DNA of 64,000 nt from Desulfurococcales archaeon (lineage in GTDB: Archaea; Thermoproteota; Thermoprotei_A; Sulfolobales; Acidilobaceae). The notes under the pieces were generated by a model. That model made no database searches. It was not told the DNA's origin and saw only the letters and a list, made by a program, of their open reading frames with translations. The stretch covers positions 18,590 through 82,589 of the forward strand of contig WANR01000031.1 in the NCBI GenBank assembly GCA_015521705.1, written 5' to 3'. The number at the start of each line of letters is the position of its first letter. Within the stretch, counting starts at the first letter, position 1. The position numbers and the translations under genes are program-made. Shown here in pieces: positions 9,165 through 17,216 of the stretch.

Positions 9165-10285
9165 CTCTTTCCAACCTCCCTAGCTAGCCTCGAGCATTTA
9201 AGTGCGTCGTCCCACGTCGCTTTTTCAGGGGAGAAGACAGCCTTTTCGTAGATAAATGTTATCTCGCCAACCGTCTTGGACCATGGCACACGCTTTAGCT
9301 TATCATAGTATTCCCTGTGAGTCTCCCAACCCATTTTGGGGTAGCCAATTCTTGCCAACGCTGCTGTAACAGTTTTATAGCAGGCTACAATGGCTTCTCT
9401 GGGGTTTCTCGAGGATGGCACTGTGCGCCCCATACTTCTTAAGGCCAGAAACCTCGTTATCGAGGTTCTCGCTGCTTCTACCCCCCTAAATATGTGAAAC
9501 CTGGCCCTGTAGCCTGCATAGATTAGCCCTATGGAAGCTGCCAGTAATATAAGTGGCACTATGGTATCTCTTGCAGGGCTTTCAGTGCCCCCTCCCCCTT
9601 CATAGATACTGGGGATTAGGTCTCTGGGAGGCCTTGGAAGCTCTTCTAGGTCTTTTAATGCTTCTCGCACCGATCCACTCTCCACGTATATTGATTGGGA
9701 GTATCGTGGAAACTCTTTCTCCGGGTACCCCCTTGTGAGATCCGACAGGTACTCTTCTAGCCCCTCGTAAATTCTAGGATCAACTAGACCTATCAACCCC
9801 TCATTAGTACTCGTGACGTTTATCGAGGCTAATAGAAGAAGCTGTCTTAGCGTGTATTCGTCCAACTCTACTAATATGCTTGGATCCTCGCTTATCAATG
9901 TTTTAAGCCGCTCCTGGTCCTCTGAGAAACCAGAAGCGTTCCCGGCTTCTATAGACTGCTTCATTGACTGAAGAGCCTCGACAAGCTCCGTAGTGTTGGA
10001 CTCTCCAATGCTTCTTATAAGATTGTCTAGGATCCTCATGATTGATGACTCGTTGAGGCCAGCTACTATGGGTAGGTGCCTTGATAACGTCTCTCCCCCA
10101 CCGATCCCAACATCTTGGGCCTCGGCTATGACTGTTGAATTGGAGAGGCTAGCGCCAGCTAGAATCGTTACTAAAAGCAATAGTGCCGGGGAGAGCATTA
10201 AAGAAAGTTTTCGCCCCCGCTTCCAGCCTTTAGCCGGGTTTCTCTCAGAGGCGCCACGCATCGTTGATACTGTCATCCCTCCCAT
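9161..10285 (-). CDS. DUF4129 protein, first gene of the operon
   Basis: A 374-residue protein with an N-terminal signal peptide or anchor (about 28-50) after a basic stretch. A long helical extracytoplasmic region follows, with several potential N-glycosylation sites (NST, NTT, NAS). A transmembrane segment is near 245-262, and a cytoplasmic C-terminal region has the DUF4129-like pattern CYKTVTAALARIGYPK followed by a trypsin-like-spaced helix pair. It is first in the five-gene operon. A TATA-like run, cttattaaaag (read on the minus strand near 10305-10315), could drive transcription. Function is unknown; the family is usually found beside transglutaminase or MoxR/DUF58 genes. Confidence 0.7.
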   Translation of the reverse strand: MGGMTVSTMRGASERNPAKGWKRGRKLSLMLSPALLLLVTILAGASLSNSTVIAEAQDVGIGGGETLSRHLPIVAGLNESSIMRILDNLIRSIGESNTTELVEALQSMKQSIEAGNASGFSEDQERLKTLISEDPSILVELDEYTLRQLLLLASINVTSTNEGLIGLVDPRIYEGLEEYLSDLTRGYPEKEFPRYSQSIYVESGSVREALKDLEELPRPPRDLIPSIYEGGGGTESPARDTIVPLILLAASIGLIYAGYRARFHIFRGVEAARTSITRFLALRSMGRTVPSSRNPREAIVACYKTVTAALARIGYPKMGWETHREYYDKLKRVPWSKTVGEITFIYEKAVFSPEKATWDDALKCSRLAREVGKS

Positions 10286-10376
10286 AGGGATAACTTGCGT
10301 GTTAGGCTTTTAATAAGATTTTACCCTCTGCAGCCAGTATTATACTATCTACAAGGATGTATATCCCAGGGCTAAG

Positions 10377-12767
10377 GTGTGTGGTTTGGAGGCGTCTTTC
10401 CAGCTCCTAGACGCCACGTACGAGGTATCTGGCAGGGAAACAAGGATCCTTATATATGCCCGCATGGAGGATGGCAGCAGGGCTCTCCTGGTAGTTAAAG
10501 GGTTTAGGCCGTACTTCTACGCTATACCGGAGCAAGGGTCGGATCTGGCTAGTATCAAGGCTTCCATAGCTCGGCTCTCCTCTCCATCAAGCCCCATAGT
10601 GGGTATAGACATTGTCGAGAAGAAGTATTATGGGAGAGAAGTTAGAGCCCTTAGAATAGAGACTATGATCCCTCAAGAGGTGAGAAGGTACAGGGAGGAA
10701 GTGGCGAAGCTCAGAGGAATAAGTGAGGTCCTAGAGGCTGATATAAGATTTACCATGAGATACCTCATAGATAAGAACCTTTACCCAATGAGATGGTATA
10801 CTGCGAAGTTGAGAGAGCTCCCAAAGCTCCCATCATACAGGGTAGATTCTGTCTACGAGGTTCAGGGCGAGCTGGAAGAGGACCCTGGGAGGGTTAACGT
10901 GGATCCTTTAAAAGGGCTTCGCGTAATGGCGTTCGATATAGAGGCGTACAACCCAGGTAGGAGCCCTGAGCCCACGCGTGACCCTGTCATAATTATCGGC
11001 TACTGGCTGAAGCCCGGCATGGCTAAGCCTGAACTGCTAGAAGCGGAAGGTATGAGAGATAAGCGCCTCATCTCGGAATTTGTTTCTAGGGTAAACGAGC
11101 TGGATCCCGACATAATAGTCGGTTACAACCAGAACAGGTTCGACTGGCCCTATCTAGTGAGAAGAGCCAAGGTTAACAGTGTCGCACTAGATGTTGGTAG
11201 AAGGGTTGGCAGCACACCGCAGACAAGCACTTATGGACACATATCCATTAACGGTAGGCTGAATGTAGACCTCTTCGATTTCGCGCAGGAAATGCCAGGT
11301 GTAAAGGTGAAAAGCCTTGAGGAGGTAGCTGACTACTTAGGTGTCATGCCTAAGAGCAAAAGATCCACCCTCGAGTGGTGGCAGATAGCAGATTACTGGA
11401 AAAAAGGCAACAAGGATCCTCTTCTCAGATACGCTTTCGACGACGTCTACTCTACCATGCTGCTGGCAGAGAAGCTGTTACCCTTCGGGACACAGCTCAG
11501 CCTAGTCAGCGGCCTACCCCTAGACCAGGTTATGGCTGCCAGTGTAGGGTTTAGGCTCGAGTGGAGGCTCATGAGGGAAGCCTTCAAGCTGGGAGAGCTT
11601 GTGCCCAACAGGACTGAAAGAGTTGAGGAGAGCTACACGGGAGCAGTTGTTTTGAAGCCTAAGCCCGGGCTCCATGACAACATAGCCGTCCTTGACTTCG
11701 CCAGCATGTATCCTAACATAATGGTTAAGTACAACGTGGGCCCTGACACCCTCGTGAGGCCAGGCGAGGCTGTAGACGAATACTATGAAGCACCAGAGGT
11801 GGGTCATAGATACAGGAAGAACCCCCCAGGCTTCTTCAAGCTCGTTCTTGAAAAGCTGCTAAACATGAGGAAAAGGCTGAGGGAGGAGGCCAGGAAGTAC
11901 CCGTATGATAGTATCGAGTACAGGCTACTTGACGAAAGGCAGAAAGCCGTTAAGCTGCTAGCCAACGCTTCCTACGGCTATATGGGCTGGGTGCATGCTA
12001 GGTGGTACTGTAGGGAATGCGCGGAATCCGTGACTTCATGGGGTAGGTCGCTCATCCTTAGATCCATAGGGATTGCTAAGGAGCTAGGCCTAGGCGTTAT
12101 ATATGGTGACACTGATAGCCTCTTCGTTACATACGACGAGGACAAGGTTAGAAGGCTTGTGGAGAGGGTGGAAAAGGAGCTGGGGTTCGACATAAAGCTG
12201 GAGAAAGTATACCTCAAGGTATTCTTCACAGAGGCAAAGAAGCGGTATATAGGGCTGACAACGGATGGCAAAATAGACGTTGTAGGTTTTGAGGCTGTTA
12301 GAGGCGACTGGAGCGAGCTGGCTAAAGAAGCGCAACTCGTGGCCGCAGAGATAATACTCAAGACTGGAGACGTGGAAAAGGCTGTCGAGTACATAAGGGG
12401 CATAATAGAGGATCTCAGGGCCCGTAAGATAGCTATAGACAAGCTCGTTATATGGAAGACTCTCACGCGGAGACCCGAAGAATACGAGGCGGAGCAGCCA
12501 CATGTTTCTGCCGCTAGAATAATGGAGAGAAAGGGGTATAGAATAGAGCCTGGCATGAAGATAGGTTACATAATAGTGAGGGGGCCTGGCCCCCTTCACC
12601 GGAGAGCAAAACCCTATTTCATGGTATCTCCAGAAGAGATAGACGTCAACTATTACATCGAGAAGCAGATCATACCGTCAGCGCTTAGAATACTAGGCTA
12701 CTTCGGCATCTCGGAGAAGAGACTACGAGGCGGGGGACAGGCTTCGCTACTAGACTTCATGAAATAA
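10377..12767 (+). CDS. polB: Family B DNA polymerase (crenarchaeal PolB3-like)
   Basis: A replicative-type family B DNA polymerase with proofreading, 796 residues. The exonuclease motifs are intact: Exo I FDIEAYN (about 186), Exo II YNQNRFDWPYL (about 249) and Exo III YAFDDVYST (about 352). The polymerase motifs are also intact: A DFASMYPNIMVKYN (about 440), B KLLANASYGYMG (about 526) and C YGDTDSL (about 576). The length fits the ~760-800 residue PolB3/Pyrodictium-type enzymes rather than the longer PolB1. The extreme C-terminus, QASLLDFMK, fits a PCNA-interacting PIP box. The start is GTG; a TTG three codons later is an alternative. It is transcribed alone, divergently from the DUF4129 operon. 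Confidence 0.95.
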   Translation: MCGLEASFQLLDATYEVSGRETRILIYARMEDGSRALLVVKGFRPYFYAIPEQGSDLASIKASIARLSSPSSPIVGIDIVEKKYYGREVRALRIETMIPQEVRRYREEVAKLRGISEVLEADIRFTMRYLIDKNLYPMRWYTAKLRELPKLPSYRVDSVYEVQGELEEDPGRVNVDPLKGLRVMAFDIEAYNPGRSPEPTRDPVIIIGYWLKPGMAKPELLEAEGMRDKRLISEFVSRVNELDPDIIVGYNQNRFDWPYLVRRAKVNSVALDVGRRVGSTPQTSTYGHISINGRLNVDLFDFAQEMPGVKVKSLEEVADYLGVMPKSKRSTLEWWQIADYWKKGNKDPLLRYAFDDVYSTMLLAEKLLPFGTQLSLVSGLPLDQVMAASVGFRLEWRLMREAFKLGELVPNRTERVEESYTGAVVLKPKPGLHDNIAVLDFASMYPNIMVKYNVGPDTLVRPGEAVDEYYEAPEVGHRYRKNPPGFFKLVLEKLLNMRKRLREEARKYPYDSIEYRLLDERQKAVKLLANASYGYMGWVHARWYCRECAESVTSWGRSLILRSIGIAKELGLGVIYGDTDSLFVTYDEDKVRRLVERVEKELGFDIKLEKVYLKVFFTEAKKRYIGLTTDGKIDVVGFEAVRGDWSELAKEAQLVAAEIILKTGDVEKAVEYIRGIIEDLRARKIAIDKLVIWKTLTRRPEEYEAEQPHVSAARIMERKGYRIEPGMKIGYIIVRGPGPLHRRAKPYFMVSPEEIDVNYYIEKQIIPSALRILGYFGISEKRLRGGGQASLLDFMK

Positions 12768-12831
12768 CATGGAGAACGCGCAGGCTAAGGCTACTATGTT
12801 GCCCAAACCACTAATTAAGACAGGAAACGGC

Positions 12832-12842
12832 TTAAGATATTT
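12832..12842 (+). promoter_or_regulatory. TATA box of the ROK kinase gene
   Basis: The A/T run ttaagatattt lies about 32-42 bases upstream of the ATG at 12874, with no other gene between. The position suits an archaeal promoter with a very short leader. Confidence 0.4.
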
Positions 12843-12873
12843 TGGATTACCTGTAACTCTGCAGGGCTAGGCC

Positions 12874-13842
12874 ATGAGGGCTGGTTCTGAGGGGACCTTT
12901 CTAGCGGTTGATGTAGGCGCTACCAATCTTAGAGTAGCACTGTTTAGGGGAAATGAGCTTCAAGCCAAAAGCGTTGTGAGAACTCCCACTACTGGGGGCC
13001 CCTATGCTGTGGCTCGAAAAATCTTGAGAGAGGCTGAAAGGTTAGGGGCTGACAGGGTAGATGCTGTAGGTGTCGCCACTATCGGGCCTCTAGACATCAA
13101 GAAGGGTATGGTGATCGATACCCCAAACAACCCCCTAAGGACTTTTTACTTAAGGGAGCCTCTCGAGAAAGAGTTTAAGGCCAAGGTTGTTGTAGCTAAT
13201 GATTGCGTCGCTGCCGTGTGGGGCGAGAAAGTCCTTGGCAGGGGCAGAGATGTAGAGGACCTTGCTTATGTAACCATAAGTAGCGGCATTGGGGGAGGCT
13301 TCATAGTCGATGGCAATCTTATAGTAGGGTGGAGGGGGAACGCGCACGAGGTAGGACACCTAGTAGTGGATTACAAGGCAGAGATCAGATGTGGCTGTGG
13401 CGGGCTAGGCCATTGGGAGGCTCTAGCTTCAGGTGCTGGGATCCCTAGGATGGCATATATCAAAGCTAAAACGTGGAGAGGGGTACCCACTGAAGCCTAC
13501 AAGCTAGCGTCCCAAATGAAGCTCGACGCCCCTGGCTTGTATAGGCTGGCCAGGAATGGAGACTATTTTGCTAGAGAGCTAGTCAGAGAACTTAACAAGA
13601 TCCATGCCGCCGGAATAGCGTCCATAGCCTCTGCTTTTGATCCTAAAATAGTCTTCTTGGGCGGCTCTATTTTTCTCAACAACACGGACCTAATGCTAGA
13701 CGAAATAAAGGGTTTCCTGGGAGAATACACCCTATTAGAGCCTCCTAGAATAGAAGTTGCTACTTTCAGGGAAGATGCTCCTCTAATGGGGGCCTTAGCC
13801 CTGGTACTAAAAACGCCTGAAGTCATCAAAAAGCCCTGGTAG
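12874..13842 (+). CDS. ROK-family sugar kinase (ATP-dependent hexokinase/glucokinase)
   Basis: A 322-residue ROK protein, most like the broad-specificity hexokinases/glucokinases of crenarchaea that phosphorylate glucose and related sugars at C6. The phosphate-1 motif is DVGATNLRVALF (about 10-21). The catalytic Asp is in VANDCVAAVWGE (about 108-119), and the ROK signature region is around ISSGIGGGFIVDG (about 138-150). The zinc-binding motif reads CGCGGLGHWE, with His in place of the last Cys of the usual CxCGxxGCxE. It stands alone behind its own TATA box. Glucokinase is the best guess; N-acetylglucosamine or mannose kinase is possible. Confidence 0.85.
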   Translation: MRAGSEGTFLAVDVGATNLRVALFRGNELQAKSVVRTPTTGGPYAVARKILREAERLGADRVDAVGVATIGPLDIKKGMVIDTPNNPLRTFYLREPLEKEFKAKVVVANDCVAAVWGEKVLGRGRDVEDLAYVTISSGIGGGFIVDGNLIVGWRGNAHEVGHLVVDYKAEIRCGCGGLGHWEALASGAGIPRMAYIKAKTWRGVPTEAYKLASQMKLDAPGLYRLARNGDYFARELVRELNKIHAAGIASIASAFDPKIVFLGGSIFLNNTDLMLDEIKGFLGEYTLLEPPRIEVATFREDAPLMGALALVLKTPEVIKKPW

Positions 13843-13990
13843 AGAGGCCCTGACCTTATTTACCTCCCCTTTGCTTAGTTGCTGGATGCTTCTGGGTTTT
13901 AGGATAAATATCCCTTAGAAATGGGTTTGTGGAAAGAGCGGTTAAAAACCGGAGCTAGTAGTGAGGGAGAACGCAGTTAACTGGCTTGGC

Positions 13991-14734
13991 TTACAGTTCT
14001 ATTTCTAGTTTTTCGGGTGGTTCCAGCTTCTTTGAGATCTCTAGGAGGTTCTCTTCTACGGGTCTTTGGCCTAGGTATTCCTTAAACTTGGGTTTCAGAA
14101 GGCTCTCCCAGATGTCTTTCGTCACGTAGAACACTATGCTACCTCCTAGTTCGTGCTGATACTGGGGGTATGGTTTTGTTAGGTGGCGCAGGTAGAACCC
14201 CATTCTAAAACCGAATGGGCTCTCGAACGTTGCCCACCATTCCTTGGCTCCTAGATACTCGAAGGCGTGTTCCATTTTGGCAATGTAGCCTACCAATCCT
14301 ACTCTTCTTTTTCTCCTAAAAGTTATACTGTGCAGGCTTATTGTGAGGTTTTCATCCCACATCCTGGCATTCCAGATGCCTACCAGCTCTCCTTTACCCC
14401 TGGTAACGTCGACACCCACTATGACATACTGGTCCTTGTACCTGTGTTGTTTCCAGGCGAGAATTTCTGCGTATGTCCTAGCAGCTACTAGATGGTAGAG
14501 ATCCTTATCGAACCCCATGTCTATTATTTGCTTTAGCGGTTTAAGGAGAATGTCGGCCTCGTCTCTGGAAGCCTGCCGGAACACGATTTTGTCGCCGTCT
14601 GGTGTTACGAAGAGTTTGGGAGGATACTCAGCTTTAGACACTATGGCTTCACTGCTGTGTAGATAGTACTCTATGTCATTGATACTGAACCTTAGGTGAT
14701 CCACAGATATGGGTACAGGAGGTTTTACACTCAC
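13991..14734 (-). CDS. GNAT-like acetyltransferase-domain protein
   Basis: A 247-residue soluble protein. The central part (about residues 50-190) has the order of a GNAT fold: IVFRQASRDEADILLKPLKQ, then a strand/turn GELVGIWNARMWDENL, a helix with IAKMEHAFEYLGAKEWWATF, and a closing strand. This layout is shared by crenarchaeal GNAT proteins. I see no clear RxxGxG/A acetyl-CoA loop, so activity is uncertain. A TATA-like run, agtattttta, lies upstream on the minus strand near 14785-14795, and gaggtggt can act as SD. The gene converges on the ROK kinase across a 148-base gap. Confidence 0.6.
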   Translation of the reverse strand: MSVKPPVPISVDHLRFSINDIEYYLHSSEAIVSKAEYPPKLFVTPDGDKIVFRQASRDEADILLKPLKQIIDMGFDKDLYHLVAARTYAEILAWKQHRYKDQYVIVGVDVTRGKGELVGIWNARMWDENLTISLHSITFRRKRRVGLVGYIAKMEHAFEYLGAKEWWATFESPFGFRMGFYLRHLTKPYPQYQHELGGSIVFYVTKDIWESLLKPKFKEYLGQRPVEENLLEISKKLEPPEKLEIEL

Positions 14735-14940
14735 GAGTCTACCACCTCTACAGCTAACATTAATGATAACCGTGACTAACCCCTAAAAATACTTAACCAG
14801 GCAAATAATAGGGCAGAGCGCCTTAGCTACTTAGCCATTAGTGCTCGTAGGGCCTAGCCTTGGCTTATTTGCGGCATTCTTGGGATTAATACTTACTAAT
14901 AAATGCTGTCTCCTGTCACCGGATCCTAGTGTGATAGGAG

Positions 14941-15174
14941 ATGAAGATAGTTAGGCTAAAGATTGAAGGGATGCATTGTGACGGTTGTGCTTCAACGGTT
15001 AAACTTGGCCTTAAAGAGGTGAAGGGGGTTAGGGAAGCTGAGGTGGATCTAAGTACAGGTATAGCGACTGTGGTTATAGATGACAGTCTTCAGCCCGAAA
15101 AACTGTTAGAAGCTGAAGTGTTTAAGCCGCCATACACTTACAAGGCTAAAATACTAGGTGTTAAAGCAGGCTGA
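14941..15174 (+). CDS. Heavy-metal-associated (HMA) domain protein
   Basis: A single HMA domain of 77 residues. The metal-binding GMHCDGCA (about 9-16) carries the CxxC, followed by babbab-type strands ending near VVIDDS. Such proteins are copper or other soft-metal chaperones, or detached N-terminal domains of P-type ATPases. No ATPase or copper regulator is adjacent, so the partner is unknown. The AGGAG just before the ATG is very close to it, and a TATA-like ttaatacttactaataaa lies about 40-55 bases upstream. Confidence 0.85.
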   Translation: MKIVRLKIEGMHCDGCASTVKLGLKEVKGVREAEVDLSTGIATVVIDDSLQPEKLLEAEVFKPPYTYKAKILGVKAG

Positions 15175-15185
15175 CGGTTTCCTAG

Positions 15186-16091
15186 TCAAATCACTGCTGA
15201 GGCTAGTATTGAAGCTATGTATAGTATTCCGAAGAGTAGAGTGGCCTGTGCAGTTCTGGGATCAGCGTCTACAGGTATCTCTTCCCTCATCCTCCTATAG
15301 AGGGCTACTAGGGGGTAGAGGGAGATGATAGTTATTGCTGATAGTGGTGGAACTACCCTGAGGCCTATGAGAACTATTATAGATATTATGGGGATCACTA
15401 TGGTTAAGGCTGCATAGAGCTTTAATCCCCGCTCTTTGCCGAGGATTATTGCTAACGTTCTAATACCGGCCTCATTGTCATACCTTATGTCTCTCAGGTT
15501 ATTGGCTAAGAGGACGGATGTGACAAGAGATCCTATGGGTATGCTTGCAAGGGCTGGCTCTAGAAAACCAGTGCTACCCGTAGCTACGTAGTAGCCTCCA
15601 ATAGCCATTAGAGGGCCCCAGGCCACGAACACTGTAGCCTCTCCGAGCGCTCTGTACTTCAGGTTGAAGGGAGGCCCCGTGTAGCCATAGGCAAGTAGAA
15701 AGCCTAGGATCCCTAGTAGTGGGGCTAGTATTCTGCCTTCTAGGGCTAGTATGAAGGCTAGAGCTAGGCCTGTGGAACCCAGAGCTAGTCCAAAAGTGAG
15801 AGTAGCCCGTGGGCTTAGTATTCCATGGACTATTGGATGTGGCCTGTATATCGTAGTTCCTGCTCCCGGTTTATCGACGCCCCTAGTATAGTCGAAATAG
15901 TCGTTTGTAACGTTAACTAGGGCGTGTAGCAAGATGCTGCCTATTATGGCTATCAGAGATAGGGGGACATCTATGTATCCCTCACTCCAGTAGCCATACG
16001 TGATGCCGAAGCCTACAGCTACTATAGTCATTGGGAAGCTCCATGGCCTCGTGGCTAAGAAAACCTCCCTTAACGTGGGGTTGCTACCCAT
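15186..16091 (-). CDS. UbiA-family prenyltransferase (MenA-like)
   Basis: A membrane aromatic prenyltransferase with about eight or nine hydrophobic segments. The first Asp-rich motif is NDYFDYTRGVD (about 66-76), and a second, conserved loop contains NNLRDIRYDNEAG (about 199-211). The pattern is closest to 1,4-dihydroxy-2-naphthoate prenyltransferases, so a role in menaquinone-type quinone synthesis is likely. I chose the ATG at 16091 rather than the upstream GTG at 16103 because GAGGTGG sits eight bases before this ATG. The HMA gene ends 11 bases away, convergent. Digeranylgeranylglyceryl phosphate synthase and heme O synthase are alternatives but fit the motifs less well. Confidence 0.85.
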   Translation of the reverse strand: MGSNPTLREVFLATRPWSFPMTIVAVGFGITYGYWSEGYIDVPLSLIAIIGSILLHALVNVTNDYFDYTRGVDKPGAGTTIYRPHPIVHGILSPRATLTFGLALGSTGLALAFILALEGRILAPLLGILGFLLAYGYTGPPFNLKYRALGEATVFVAWGPLMAIGGYYVATGSTGFLEPALASIPIGSLVTSVLLANNLRDIRYDNEAGIRTLAIILGKERGLKLYAALTIVIPIISIIVLIGLRVVPPLSAITIISLYPLVALYRRMREEIPVDADPRTAQATLLFGILYIASILASAVI

Positions 16092-16196
16092 AGGGTTTTC
16101 CACCTCAAAGGGGATCTCAGCGATTAGAACCTAAATCGTTTAGCATAGTTAGATCTGGTTAAAATTAGTGTTTGCTTCTGTTGTTCTCCTATGGAT

Positions 16197-16538
16197 CTAC
16201 ACGGGATCCCTGTTGTCTCGCACTTCGATGCTGGAGATCTCTTCTATCTCTCTTGCTAGGCTTCTGAGGAAACTGATAGCCTTTGCAAGGGCTATTTTCC
16301 CCCTGTCTGTGATGCTATATAGACCCTTGTCTTTCTTTATGAGGCCTTCTCTTTCTAGCCTGTAAAACGTCGTGTAAAGGGTTACTATGGGTGGCTCGAA
16401 GCCGAATACTTCCCTTATCATCTTTCTCACGTCGTAGGGGTAGCTCGGCTTTGACGCTATTATAGCTAAGACGTAGATCCATAAACTGCCTACTGTGACG
16501 CCCTTGAGCAACTTTAGAGGTATGCCATCCGGGATCAT
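16197..16538 (-). CDS. PadR-like winged-helix transcription regulator
   Basis: A 113-residue protein with a PadR-type winged helix. The recognition region spans YPYDVRKMIREVFGFEPP (about 33-50). The VTLYTTFYRLEREGLIKKDK segment follows, then the wing GLYSITDRGKIAL (about 77-89) and a C-terminal helix that likely mediates dimerisation. Its ATG overlaps the stop of a 25-codon ORF upstream, so translation may be coupled. It lies upstream of ubiA on the same strand (105 bases). The target and ligand are unknown. Confidence 0.75.
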   Translation of the reverse strand: MIPDGIPLKLLKGVTVGSLWIYVLAIIASKPSYPYDVRKMIREVFGFEPPIVTLYTTFYRLEREGLIKKDKGLYSITDRGKIALAKAISFLRSLAREIEEISSIEVRDNRDPV

Positions 16539-16615
16539 TAACTTTCCACCTTTAAGGCCTCAGCTTCCGGCGCACTCCACACAGGAATTCTCTCGGGGAC
16601 GAGGTTGGTCTTCAT
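16538..16615 (-). CDS. Possible 25-residue small protein coupled to the PadR-like gene
   Basis: An ATG at 16615 opens 25 codons (MKTNLVPERIPVWSA followed by PEAEALKVES), and its TAA overlaps the regulator's ATG as TAATG. A good SD-like ggcggggtg lies just upstream, and a TATA-like actatttaaat is near 16652-16662 on the minus strand. Spacing and coupling suggest translation, as a leader peptide or micro-protein. At this length an ORF can occur by chance, and I recognise no homologue. Confidence 0.3.
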   Translation of the reverse strand: MKTNLVPERIPVWSAPEAEALKVES

Positions 16616-16675
16616 CGGCACCCCGCCTTATGAGGACTATATATGGGGATTTAAATAGTTTCCAGCAGGAACGGT

Positions 16676-16915
16676 TCAAGCCCCCTCCTCTCCCTTCCTA
16701 TAGTAGGCCTTGGCCAGGAGCCAGGTTCTCAGGAGCGTTATAGAGGCTGATAGAAGCGCTAGCCCTATAACTGCAGCCATTAGACTGGCCGCTACTCTCG
16801 GGGGATCCTCTGTTATGAGTATGAAACTATTGTTCAAAAAATAGAGTGAAACCATGAGCAATAGGATCGACACCAATAAGCCTACATCAGGCCTAAGCTT
16901 GCCCCTAAACGACAA
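16676..16915 (-). CDS. Small two-helix membrane protein
   Basis: A 79-residue protein with two clear hydrophobic segments (about 11-30 and 42-66) and charged ends (MSFRGKLRPD and YYRKGEEGA). This suggests a hairpin membrane protein with both termini on one side. The TTG start is preceded by ggagatggt. It lies upstream of the PadR-like gene on the same strand, so it could belong to its regulon. No family recognised. Confidence 0.55.
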   Translation of the reverse strand: MSFRGKLRPDVGLLVSILLLMVSLYFLNNSFILITEDPPRVAASLMAAVIGLALLSASITLLRTWLLAKAYYRKGEEGA

Positions 16916-17011
16916 CTTGTACCATCTCCTAGACCATCTATAAGGGCAACTATTCTGCCAGTCCTCTTTAGCCTGCCTCTATCCAGGATCCTTGTGCTAG
17001 AGGAAATAAAA

Positions 17012-17075
17012 ATAATTGGTGATGGGAGCTATAATTCCTGGATAACCGATGATGCGGTCTGCCGCTCCTGAAGCA
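17012..17075 (+). ncRNA. Candidate C/D box sRNA (2'-O-methylation guide)
   Basis: Within a 301-base gene-free stretch, four boxes appear in the archaeal C/D order: C-like GTGATGG (17019-17025), D'-like CTGG (17038-17041), C'-like ATGATGC (17049-17055) and D CTGA (17068-17071). Both spacers in guide position are exactly 12 bases (17026-17037 and 17056-17067), and the D'-C' gap is 7, as in typical archaeal guides. C, D' and C' each deviate from consensus by one base, and there is no obvious terminal stem. The targets of the guides were not determined. Confidence 0.4.
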
Positions 17076-17216
17076 GTATGAAGAGCGAACTCCTGGCTGA
17101 GGCGGGCCCCCTTCTCATTTATAGTTATTGGCTGGTATAGTTGGCTCCATGCAAAAGTGGTGCTGCAGAAATGAACCAGGTCTCTTGCCCAAAATGGATA
17201 TTTAGAGTTTATCCTT

